Assembly: GCA_937907555.1 (NCBI GenBank)
Contig: CALEST010000298.1
Coordinates: 1 to 9,657 of the forward strand
DNA length: 9,657 nt
Direction of reading: 5' to 3'
Source of the DNA: an uncultured Sediminibacterium sp.
Lineage (GTDB): Bacteria > Bacteroidota > Bacteroidia > Chitinophagales > Chitinophagaceae
Shown: one piece after another, positions 1 through 6,636 of the stretch
Layout of the letters: each line of letters begins with the position of its first letter
Position numbering within the stretch: the stretch's first letter is position 1
The notes under the pieces: generated by a model
Told to the model about the DNA's origin: nothing
Databases searched by the model: none
The model's input: the letters and a program-made list of their open reading frames with translations, nothing else
Translations under genes and position numbers: made by a program

Positions 1-1
1 T

Positions 2-124
2 TTTATTCTTCAGATTACTTTAATAGGATGGATACCTGCGGCAATCTGGGCTGTTATCTCTTTGCAGAATGCCAGAGCGGATAAACGTAATGAGAAATTG
101 ATTAAAGCAATGAAGTCTAAATAG
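2..124 (+). CDS. C-terminal fragment of a small membrane protein, probably Pmp3/YqaE family
   Basis: An open frame enters from the left edge and ends at TAG 122-124, giving 40 residues. It contains a hydrophobic segment with the motif 'LIGWIPAAIWAV', followed by a charged, Lys/Arg-rich tail ending in KAMKSK. A 'GW(I/L)P...(I/V)xA' segment is characteristic of the second membrane helix of the Pmp3/YqaE (UPF0057) family, whose members are roughly 50-60 residues and sit in the inner membrane; in other organisms they are linked to salt or cation stress. Here the charged tail is longer than in the minimal family members. The first half is outside the window, so the family call is an inference from one helix. 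The next gene starts only 22 bases downstream on the same strand, so co-transcription is possible. Confidence 0.6.
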   Translation, partial: FILQITLIGWIPAAIWAVISLQNARADKRNEKLIKAMKSK

Positions 125-146
125 TACGATTATTAAAATTAAATAC

Positions 147-1196
147 ATGTTTTTCATTAACCAAAAGCTGATAAGCTGCTTTGCTTTGATTCTTTTTTTA
201 GCGGGTCAGTCCTTTTCGTCAAACGCACAGTCTAATCAAAAGCTGCATATTGAACAGCTGAAGGGTGATTTTTACGTGTACACAACTTACAATACTTATC
301 AGGATAGTAAAGTAAGGGCAAACGGTGTTTACCTGGTTACCAAAAAAGGAGTAGTGCTATTTGATACGCCCTGGGATACTACTCAGTTTCAGCCCTTGCT
401 CGATAGTATTTATAAAAGACATCAAAAGAAAGTATTGATGGCATTGGCTACCCATTGGCATAGCGATAAAACAGCTGGATTGGAATATTATCGCAAAGCT
501 GGTATTGCAACCTACACAACTGCACTTACTGATTTGTTGAGTAAAAAGAACAATGCTAAAAGAGCAGAATTTCTAATGCAGAAAGACACCAGTTTTACCA
601 TTGATCAATACAAATTCGAACTTTATTATCCCGGCGAAGGGCATACACAGGATAATATAGTTATCTGGTTTCCCAAAGAAAGGATTTTACTGGGAGGCTG
701 TTTAATCAAAGGGGCGAAGGATGATAACCTGGGATTTCTCGGGGACGGGAATACACAGGAATATGCAAATACACTTCTTAAAGTTCAAAAGAAATATCCC
801 AATCCTAATTTTATCATTACTACCCATAGTGACTGGCGGGATATTAATTCTTTAAGCAATTCTATCAGGATGGCGAAGGAACTGAATGTAGAAAAAGCAT
901 TGCGTCATGTGGTTTTATTTGGATGGAAAGCAAATTCCAATAAGGATTCCGTTGCGGCGGCCATCAGGGCATTTGAGGCTTTACCCGGGCAAATTAATTT
1001 GATTAAAAAGTTTGAATGGGGGGTAAACAATAGTCCGGAAAATCTGAATCAGGGTTTAACGCATTGCTTTTTGTTGACATTCTCCAGTGAGAAAGACAGA
1101 GATGCGTATTTAATTCATCCTATACATCAGGCGTTCACAAAATTATTGCCGAATATTTTAGATAAAGTAACGGTTGTAGACTATTGGGTTAAATAA
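147..1196 (+). CDS. Secreted subclass B1 metallo-beta-lactamase fused to a C-terminal Dabb domain
   Basis: This 349-residue protein has a signal peptide (residues 1 to about 28, likely cleaved near SNA-Q), so it acts in the periplasm or is exported. Residues about 33-247 are a complete metallo-beta-lactamase domain. The zinc ligands fit subclass B1: H103, H105 and D107 in THWHSDKTAG; H166 in GEGHTQDN; C185 in GGCLIKG; H227 in THSDW. K188, the equivalent of B1 Lys224, is also present, while the usual Asn233 position appears to be Phe (LGFLGD). B1 enzymes hydrolyse beta-lactams including carbapenems; activity here is inferred, not shown. A typical B1 enzyme ends after this domain at about 245-250 residues, but this one continues almost without linker into residues about 252-347. 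That part begins LRHVVLFGWK and ends VTVVDYWV, with 'FEWG', 'THCFLLTF', 'DRDAY' and 'HPIHQAF'. These are hallmarks of the Dabb (stress-responsive A/B barrel) fold, a dimerising alpha/beta barrel. The reading frame is continuous and composition does not change at the junction. Confidence 0.93.
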   Translation: MFFINQKLISCFALILFLAGQSFSSNAQSNQKLHIEQLKGDFYVYTTYNTYQDSKVRANGVYLVTKKGVVLFDTPWDTTQFQPLLDSIYKRHQKKVLMALATHWHSDKTAGLEYYRKAGIATYTTALTDLLSKKNNAKRAEFLMQKDTSFTIDQYKFELYYPGEGHTQDNIVIWFPKERILLGGCLIKGAKDDNLGFLGDGNTQEYANTLLKVQKKYPNPNFIITTHSDWRDINSLSNSIRMAKELNVEKALRHVVLFGWKANSNKDSVAAAIRAFEALPGQINLIKKFEWGVNNSPENLNQGLTHCFLLTFSSEKDRDAYLIHPIHQAFTKLLPNILDKVTVVDYWVK

Positions 1197-1206
1197 CTTT
1201 ACAAGA

Positions 1207-1563
1207 ATGAATAAACGCCAATTACAATACCATACCATTGATGAATACCATCAATGTTTTGATGCGGCCATTCAGAAAAAATTGCAGCAACTCAGAATGG
1301 CAATTCAAAAAGCGGCTCCTCAGGCTACTGAAGGAATCAGTTATGGTATGCCTGCCTTTAAATTAAAAAAGCCGCTGGCTTATTATGCGGTGAATAAAAA
1401 TCATATTGGCTTTTATCCAACTCCCAACCCCATTCTGCATTTTGCCAAAGAACTGGCTTCCTATAAAACGTCAAAAGGTGCCGTTCAGTTTCCCTTAGAT
1501 CAGCCACTTCCTCTTTCATTGATTACAGAGATGGTGCTGTTCAGAGCAAATGAAATATTATAA
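1207..1563 (+). CDS. DUF1801 (YdhG/frataxin-like fold) protein
   Basis: This small cytoplasmic protein of 118 residues has no signal peptide. The segment 'EGISYGMPAFKLKKPLAYYA', followed by 'HIGFYPTP', 'YKTSKGAVQFPLDQPLP' and a C-terminal helix, is the characteristic pattern of DUF1801. That family includes Bacillus YdhG/Fra, reported as a frataxin-like iron chaperone, but most members are uncharacterised, so no iron role is asserted here. The length is normal for the family. It starts 10 bases after the beta-lactamase/Dabb gene and is probably co-transcribed with it. Its stop TAA at 1561-1563 overlaps the end of the convergent esterase gene by 6 bases. Confidence 0.88.
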   Translation: MNKRQLQYHTIDEYHQCFDAAIQKKLQQLRMAIQKAAPQATEGISYGMPAFKLKKPLAYYAVNKNHIGFYPTPNPILHFAKELASYKTSKGAVQFPLDQPLPLSLITEMVLFRANEIL

Positions 1564-2466
1564 AACACCCTGTGCTTTCATCCATACTTGTAACACTTTA
1601 AACCAGTCGGTAGCTTCTTCTTTGTTATATAGTCCAAAACCATGTCCGCCTTTATCCATCAGTAATAATTCAGCAGGAATTTTCTGGGCATCCAATGCAG
1701 CTTTCATTTGTAAACTGTTTTCTACGGGAACGGTTGTATCGTCCTTGGCATGAAAAAGAAAAGTAGGAGGGCTAAACCTGCTTACCTGCAGATGCGAAGA
1801 GAATTGATCCCTGCTTGCCTTAGTAGCCTCTTTTCCTAGTAGTTTAATTCTGGAACCCTCATGACCAATGCCGTCCTCCATGCTGATAACGGGGTAACCC
1901 AGGATGGCGAAATTAGGTCTGGCGGTGGTGCGTGATCCCTGGTCATTCAGGTTGAGTTGATATTGGGTGGCCAAAGTACTGGCCAGATGACCGCCTGCAG
2001 AAAATCCAATAATTCCAATTTTATCGGGATGGATTCCATATTCTGTGGCATGGTCTCGGATCCATTTCATGGCAGCTTGTGCATCAATAAATGGCACCCA
2101 CTCTTTATTAAACATGCAGGTGTCGTTGGGCAATCTGTATTTTAACACGAAAGCGGTAACCCCGATTGAATTGAAAGCTTTGGCCACATCATGACCTTCG
2201 TGATTGGCTGCTAAAATAGTATATCCACCTCCCGGTAAAATTAAAACCGCAGTTTGGTTGGTATTCAATTCAGGGGCTTTATAAATGGTAAGGGTAGGGT
2301 TGTTAACTTTTGTGTACACTTCCTGTCCCCATTGATTTATCTGTGTTTTATTTTCCAGACTGCATTCTTTTGATTTGGGTATTTTCCCTTTGTATAATGG
2401 TATTTCATTTTGTGCCCAGGTACTTGTCATAAAGAATGAAAATAGTATCGTAAATGCTTGTTTCAT
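1558..2466 (-). CDS. Secreted alpha/beta-hydrolase, acetyl-esterase/lipase (BD-FAE-like) type
   Basis: This is a serine esterase of about 302 residues with an N-terminal signal peptide (hydrophobic core FTILFSFFMTS, likely cleavage after TWA-Q), so it is probably periplasmic. Counting from the ATG at 2466, the family landmarks are the oxyanion-hole loop LPGGGY (about 77-82), 'YRLPND', the nucleophile elbow GFSAGG with Ser156, the acid Asp243 in KDDTTVP, and His275 in GGHGFG. Together they form a complete Ser-Asp-His triad. Relatives deacetylate xylan or other carbohydrates or hydrolyse short acyl esters; the substrate here cannot be read from sequence. An in-frame TTG at 2481 would add five residues, but the ATG at 2466 is preferred because it directly gives the usual 'MKQAF...' signal-peptide start. 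The gene is divergent from the M1 peptidase, with 62 bases between starts, and its 3' end overlaps the DUF1801 gene. Confidence 0.9.
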   Translation of the reverse strand: MKQAFTILFSFFMTSTWAQNEIPLYKGKIPKSKECSLENKTQINQWGQEVYTKVNNPTLTIYKAPELNTNQTAVLILPGGGYTILAANHEGHDVAKAFNSIGVTAFVLKYRLPNDTCMFNKEWVPFIDAQAAMKWIRDHATEYGIHPDKIGIIGFSAGGHLASTLATQYQLNLNDQGSRTTARPNFAILGYPVISMEDGIGHEGSRIKLLGKEATKASRDQFSSHLQVSRFSPPTFLFHAKDDTTVPVENSLQMKAALDAQKIPAELLLMDKGGHGFGLYNKEEATDWFKVLQVWMKAQGVL

Positions 2467-2528
2467 CTGTTTAATATTCAACTGAAGTTAAATATAATCA
2501 GTAAATTACTGGGTATCAAACGCACAAA

Positions 2529-4163
2529 ATGAGAAAGCCAATTTGCACATCCCTTTTACTATTGTTTATTCCATTCTGTCTTTGGGCCGATCATTATCCC
2601 ATTAATAAAAATATCGATGTACTTCATTATTCATTTGAGCTGATTTTATCGGACAGTACCAATGAAATAAAGGGTAAGACGCAAGTGAAAGTTCGTTTTG
2701 ATAAAGAAGGTATTGCACAATTCCGTTTGGACCTTGCTAACGCAACCGCTCAGCGACAAGACAAGGGAATGAAAGTGGATGCTATCTATATTGGCAATAA
2801 TGCACTGCAGTTCAATCACCTTAATGATGAACTTAACATTCAGCTTGCCAAGCCAACATCAAAAGGCGATGAATTGGTTTTTACTATTCAGTACCATGGA
2901 GTTCCTTTCGACGGATTCAGAATAGGTGCCACTAAATTTGGTGACCGTAGTTTCTTTAATGAAAACTGGCCCAACAGAACCCGGCACTGGTTGCCCACTA
3001 TTGATCATCCTTATGATAAAGCCACTTCTGAATTTATTGTTACTGCACCTGCTAAATATAAAGTAGTGTCCAATGGTTTGTTGCTCGAAGAATCCGATTT
3101 AGGAAACAATAAAAGATTAACGCACTGGAAACAATCGGTGCCAGTTTCCAGCTGGTTATTTGTGTTGGGAGTGGCAGAATTTGCAGTTCAATATGTGGAT
3201 CAGTTCGAAGGTAAGTCTATTCAAACCTGGGTCTATTCAAAAAACAGAGAAGCAGGTTTTTATGATTTTGCCGAACCTACCAAACAAGTGCTTGAGTTTT
3301 ATACAAAATACGTGGGACCTTTTGCCTATGAAAAGCTGGCTAATATTCAAACTCCCAGTGTGAATGGTGGAATGGAAACCTCATCTGCCATTTTTTACGG
3401 AGAGGATTTGGTGAATGGGAAACGGGATGAACGAACCAGAAATGTGGTAATACACGAAATTGCCCATCAGTGGTTTGGTAATGCGGTAACTGAAACCACC
3501 TGGGACGATGCCTGGTTAAGTGAAGGTTTTGCAACGTATTTTACTTTACTTTTTATTGAACATGCTTATGGTAAGGACGAATTTCAGAAAGGATTACAGA
3601 AGGCAAAGAAGACGGTATTGGATATATCACCCAAATGGCCTAAATATAGTATTGTGGCGGACAGAACTGCCGAAAAAGAACCCGTAACCAATAATTTAAC
3701 CTATCAGAAAGGAGCCTGGATCTTGCATATGCTAAGGATGCTGATAGGTGACGCCGCTTTTCAAAAAGGAATTCAGTCTTATTATAAAAAGTATTACAAC
3801 GCAAATGCAACAACCCAACTTTTTAGAATTGAAATGGAAAAAGCATCTGGTAAAAATCTGGAACCCTTTTTTAAGCAATGGTTGTATCAGCCCACAAACC
3901 CTGTTATTCAGGCTGGCTGGCAGTATGATGCCAATCAAAAGAAATTGAAAGTTGTATTGAGTCAAACCCAATCGGGCGATATCATTTTTGACCTTCCTTT
4001 AGAGATTGCTTATTACACAAAAGATAATGCAAAAGCCAACATACTGAAAGTAACATTCAACAAACAACAACAGACTTTCGAATTTGATATAAAGACGCCG
4101 GTTGAAAAGTTGGTGGTTGATCCTAACAATCGTTTATTGGGTATCGTAAATGATAAACAATAG
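2529..4163 (+). CDS. Secreted M1-family zinc aminopeptidase
   Basis: This 544-residue exported metallopeptidase has a signal peptide at residues 1 to about 20 (LLLLFIPFCLWA-D). The N-terminal beta-sandwich (about 25-220) is followed by the catalytic domain. The zinc site is H309-E310-I-A-H313 with the third ligand E332 in SEGFAT, giving the gluzincin HEXXH-x18-E spacing. Y392 in TYQKGAWILHMLR is at the position of the catalytic tyrosine. The substrate-recognition loop normally written GAMEN is GGMET here (280-284), so the Glu that binds the free N-terminus (E283) is kept but the last Asn is Thr. M1 enzymes remove N-terminal residues from peptides. At 544 residues it lacks the long C-terminal helical domain of PepN-type enzymes and resembles shorter secreted bacterial members. 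It is transcribed alone, divergent from the esterase, and its stop lies 15 bases from the end of the convergent glycosidase-like gene. Confidence 0.94.
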   Translation: MRKPICTSLLLLFIPFCLWADHYPINKNIDVLHYSFELILSDSTNEIKGKTQVKVRFDKEGIAQFRLDLANATAQRQDKGMKVDAIYIGNNALQFNHLNDELNIQLAKPTSKGDELVFTIQYHGVPFDGFRIGATKFGDRSFFNENWPNRTRHWLPTIDHPYDKATSEFIVTAPAKYKVVSNGLLLEESDLGNNKRLTHWKQSVPVSSWLFVLGVAEFAVQYVDQFEGKSIQTWVYSKNREAGFYDFAEPTKQVLEFYTKYVGPFAYEKLANIQTPSVNGGMETSSAIFYGEDLVNGKRDERTRNVVIHEIAHQWFGNAVTETTWDDAWLSEGFATYFTLLFIEHAYGKDEFQKGLQKAKKTVLDISPKWPKYSIVADRTAEKEPVTNNLTYQKGAWILHMLRMLIGDAAFQKGIQSYYKKYYNANATTQLFRIEMEKASGKNLEPFFKQWLYQPTNPVIQAGWQYDANQKKLKVVLSQTQSGDIIFDLPLEIAYYTKDNAKANILKVTFNKQQQTFEFDIKTPVEKLVVDPNNRLLGIVNDKQ

Positions 4164-4178
4164 TCTTACCGTCAACTT

Positions 4179-5454
4179 CTATTTTTCAAATTCAATAATA
4201 TGCTCTGATGCATAGGAGTCGTCTTCCGGTTTAATTCTTTTTACAAAAAATCTGGAGCGTTTTCCCAGACGAGTAGAAGTGTTTTTTTCTCTGATGTCTT
4301 CTTCTGTATCGAGTGGTTGTAAAGAAGGATACCATAGAATATATCCAGGTTTCTGAAATAACAATTCAGGCTTAGTCCATTGCTGACTATTGTTGCCAAT
4401 ACCCAGGTCTTTATTTGGATTGAAGGAAATGTAAATTTTGTCGCCAATCCAGGATTTGCCTTCCACTCTTCCCATCAGCATAACCCAGCAATTTAAATAA
4501 GTGTTCCAGCTAACAGAAGGTCCCCAGTGAAATCCACCTGTTGGGGAGGAAGCTGGACCCCCCCTTTTCAGACAACGGTATTTGTAAAGATGGTACAGGC
4601 TTCCCAAAACTATTATGTGCAATCGTGAATCCTTTGCCATCCCAGCGTTTGGCTTTGCCTACCGGATTGTCTAAATCTTTTAAAGCAATTCTTGCTATGC
4701 TGATGCATTGTCCTGCTGCTTCCACTGAAGGGTTGTATGTGGAGGGATTATACACGCCGGGATATCCATACTCTCCGTAAAACACATAGAGGTATTCGCC
4801 ACTGGCAACAGCGGAAGGGTCGCCTACCCCTCCGGCAAATGTGTTGGAAGTATTGTGCGGTTTTAAAATCATTCTTGAGTCCAGATCCTCTAGAATAATG
4901 CCTTTGTTTTCCCATGATTTTCCACCATCCAACGATTTCATGATTCCGATTCTGCAGACTGCTGCCGGACTTTCCGGCCCTGTTAATCCCTGCGGCCAAA
5001 GTTTACTGTTTGTATAACCTTCTTTGGTCTTAGGATTATAGGGCAATGTGATGGGATAGTTTTCATTGTGATACAATGCATACAAGGTTTTTCCAGTAGC
5101 ATCTTTTTTGTCTTGATAAACCGTCTCGAACCAAACAGCGCCATGCAATCCTTTTTTGCCAATCGGAACATTGGGTGGCATTTTGGGATTGATAAATTTC
5201 TCAGCATGATTTTGGAAAACCACATTCGCATTCGGGCCATCTGAATATTTTAAATCTTTCGCATAGCCCCAAAGCGGGTCTTCTCCGTATTTGCCGGGAA
5301 ATATCCGGAAAGTATCACCTACCCATACTTCCGCCATATTGCAATCCACAAAGGAATTGAATATTACTTTGGGGGCGGGTATGAGTTTGAATTTCGGTTT
5401 TGGCGCGGTATCAATCATGCCCGCCCATAGTGTTATTGCAAATAATAGATGCAT
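4179..5454 (-). pseudogene. Frameshifted secreted beta-propeller, sialidase/glycosidase-like gene
   Basis: Two minus-strand frames cover one gene. The upstream frame starts at ATG 5454 and ends after 314 codons at 4510. The downstream frame carries the rest, to TAG at 4179-4181. They join at a run of seven G (C7 on the + strand, 4558-4564). Removing one G gives a continuous product of about 424 residues, in which 'SEKGG' continues as 'PASSPTGGFHWGPSVSW' and then 'WVMLMGRVEGKSW'. The N-terminus is short and hydrophobic and may be an export signal. An Asp-box, SLDGGKSW (residues 174-181), fits S-x-D-x-G-x-x-W of sialidase-like propellers. 'GGVGDPSAV' and 'YLYVFYGEYG' look like propeller strands bearing acidic active-site residues, as in clan GH-J/F or sialidase folds. 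The exact glycosidase family and substrate are not recognised. The shift could be a sequencing error, a recent mutation or a reversible phase-variation tract; both halves otherwise look intact. As written, the product lacks its last quarter or more. Confidence 0.75.
4558..4564. repeat. C7/G7 homopolymer at the frameshift site
   Basis: Seven consecutive C on the + strand (G7 in the coding sense of the minus-strand gene) lie exactly where the reading frame of the propeller gene switches. With six G the two halves are in one frame; with seven the product stops 16 codons later. Such tracts are prone to slipped-strand mispairing and also to basecalling errors. Confidence 0.8.
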
Positions 5455-5486
5455 AAGTACAAGTTGAAATATTTTATATTTATCAT

Positions 5487-5954
5487 ATGAACCTTGTGAA
5501 ATTAGAACCCAGGCCTACGATTTCCGGCTCCATTAAATTACAAAAAAGCTTTCAACAACTGGAAAGCCTTTTAGGAGCCATTGAGCAACATGCTATTGCA
5601 GATAACACTGCAGCTGACATTTCTAAGGAAATAACAGCAGTAAATGCTATCTCTGATTCTAATAGCGACAGTTTGCTACAGTCTATCAAAAAAGCACAAA
5701 CCGCGATTCTGAAATTGCTTGAAAAAGAAGAAAAGATTGTTCCTGTAAACCATTACAGAAAACTTTGGATGATAATGGGTATGTCTACTTTTGGTTTGCC
5801 TATCGGAGTAGCTTTTGGTTTATCTATGGGTAATATGGGTATGCTTGGAATTGGCCTGCCAATTGGCATTGCTGTTGGAATTGGCGTTGGTTCCAGCTTG
5901 GATAACAAGGCTAAATTAGCTGGCCGTCAGCTTGCATTTGAAGTAAAATCATAG
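5487..5954 (+). CDS. Small uncharacterised protein with a Gly-rich double membrane segment
   Basis: I do not recognise a named family for this 155-residue protein. Residues 1-90 are hydrophilic and helix-prone (Gln/Glu/Lys/Ala rich, e.g. LLQSIKKAQTAILKLLEKEEK), with no signal peptide. Residues about 93-136 are strongly hydrophobic and glycine-rich. They form two similar halves 20 residues apart, GLPIGVAFGLSMG (103-115) and GLPIGIAVGIGVG (123-135), with repeated GxxxG-type spacing as in glycine-zipper membrane hairpins. A short charged tail follows. A cytosolic N-terminal domain with a two-helix membrane hairpin is the simplest model, but that is inference. The start ATG is only 32 bases from the start of the divergent propeller gene, so its promoter must overlap that region. 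The next gene lies downstream behind its own promoter, so this gene is probably not part of the export operon. Confidence 0.75.
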   Translation: MNLVKLEPRPTISGSIKLQKSFQQLESLLGAIEQHAIADNTAADISKEITAVNAISDSNSDSLLQSIKKAQTAILKLLEKEEKIVPVNHYRKLWMIMGMSTFGLPIGVAFGLSMGNMGMLGIGLPIGIAVGIGVGSSLDNKAKLAGRQLAFEVKS

Positions 5955-5993
5955 TTTTTTTTGAAAAAAGTATCTGCTAGATAAATTTTCTAT

Positions 5994-6001
5994 TAACTTT
6001 G
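5994..6001 (+). promoter_or_regulatory. Bacteroidota -7 promoter element of the export operon
   Basis: TAACTTTG matches all six fixed positions of the Bacteroidota -7 consensus TAnnTTTG. It would place the transcription start near 6005-6010, giving a leader of roughly 15 bases before ATG 6023. No good -33 TTG is seen at the expected distance; the nearest candidate is CTG at 5974-5976. A regulator-controlled promoter with a weak -33 element is plausible. Confidence 0.55.
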
Positions 6002-6031
6002 TTAACCAAATGGTTAAACTATATGGTTAAA
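6002..6031. promoter_or_regulatory. Two overlapping TetR-type operator palindromes
   Basis: TTAACC-AAAT-GGTTAA (6002-6017) is a perfect inverted repeat with 6-base arms and a 4-base centre, directly abutting the -7 element. A second, imperfect copy with the same geometry, TAAACT-ATAT-GGTTAA (6015-6030), overlaps it with a 13-base shift and has a 4/6 left-arm match. As a result ATGGTTAAA occurs twice, at 6010-6018 and 6023-6031, and the second copy contains the repressor's start codon. Position and symmetry fit an autoregulatory operator for the TetR-family protein encoded immediately downstream, possibly bound by two dimers. Binding is inferred. Confidence 0.65.
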
Positions 6032-6631
6032 TCTGAAATAAATACAGAAACAATCATTTTAAATGCTGCAGAAAAACTCTTTTCAATAAAAGGAAAAGAT
6101 GGTACAACCATGCAGGAAATAGCAGATGAAGCTGGTATTAATAAGGCTTTACTTCATTATTATTTCCGCAATAAAGACAAGCTCTTTGAACAGGTTTTTA
6201 CGGCTGCGGTACAACAATTTACTCCGGTGCTCAAAACAATCATTGCAGACCAAAACTCACTTTTTGAAAAAATTGAAAAAATTTGTTCTGCATATATACA
6301 AATGATTATTCAGCATCCATATGTTCCTGTGTTTGTGCTGAGTGAAGTGAATAAGCAGCCCGAGCAAATGATTCAAAAAATGTTTAATGGGGAGTTGCCA
6401 GATTTTCCTGCACTGGCAAAACAAATACAAAAGGAAGTTGCGGCGGGTATGATAAAGCCAGTTGATCCCCGACAATTAATATTGAACATCATTAGTTTGT
6501 GTGTTTTTCCTGCATTATTTAAGCCCATTTTTATAATGAGTACCAAAACATCTAAAAGGGAATTCACTCAGTTGATGCAGGAGCGGGTCCAGTTTGTTCC
6601 AAAATTTATTATTGATTCTATCAAAAAATAA
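6023..6631 (+). CDS. TetR/AcrR-family transcriptional repressor of the export operon
   Basis: This 202-residue one-component regulator has an N-terminal helix-turn-helix at about residues 28-48 (TTMQEIADEAGINKALLHYY), followed by FRNKDKLFEQVF, the standard TetR DNA-binding domain. The rest is a helical ligand-binding/dimerisation domain with little sequence signature, as usual for the family. ATG 6023 is preferred over the in-frame TTG at 5999, because the TTG lies inside the -7 promoter element and would precede the expected transcription start. The gene sits first in the operon behind its own operator-like palindromes, which implies autorepression and ligand-induced release of the downstream exporter genes. 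The ligand cannot be told from sequence. The TolC-like gene starts 5 bases after its stop. Confidence 0.92.
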   Translation: MVKSEINTETIILNAAEKLFSIKGKDGTTMQEIADEAGINKALLHYYFRNKDKLFEQVFTAAVQQFTPVLKTIIADQNSLFEKIEKICSAYIQMIIQHPYVPVFVLSEVNKQPEQMIQKMFNGELPDFPALAKQIQKEVAAGMIKPVDPRQLILNIISLCVFPALFKPIFIMSTKTSKREFTQLMQERVQFVPKFIIDSIKK

Positions 6632-6636
6632 TTACT

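Noticed and set aside
2464..2481. TTG start at 2481 for the esterase
   Set aside because: It adds only five residues (MNIKQ) before a good ATG and signal peptide; TTG starts are uncommon, so the ATG at 2466 is preferred, though TTG cannot be excluded.
2467..2528. Promoters in the 62-base gap between the divergent esterase and peptidase genes
   Set aside because: A minus-strand TGCGTTTG (complement of 2517-2524) and a plus-strand TAAATTAC (2502-2509) only partly match TAnnTTTG, and neither has a paired -33 element at good spacing.
5955..5970. T8-TTG-like/A6 stretch after the 155-residue protein as a terminator
   Set aside because: The TTTTTT-TTG-AAAAAA pairing is A/T only, with no GC stem, so it would be a very weak hairpin and is not convincing as a Rho-independent terminator.
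5999..6022. TTG start giving an eight-residue N-terminal extension of the TetR protein
   Set aside because: The TTG is inside the -7 promoter element and upstream of the expected transcription start, and the extension (MLTKWLNY) is encoded by the operator palindrome. ATG 6023 gives a standard TetR N-terminus.
6010..6030. Six-codon leader ORF (ATG GTT AAA CTA TAT GGT TAA) overlapping the TetR start
   Set aside because: It arises from the repeated ATGGTTAAA of the operator. Nothing indicates it is translated, and the expected leader would start almost on top of it.
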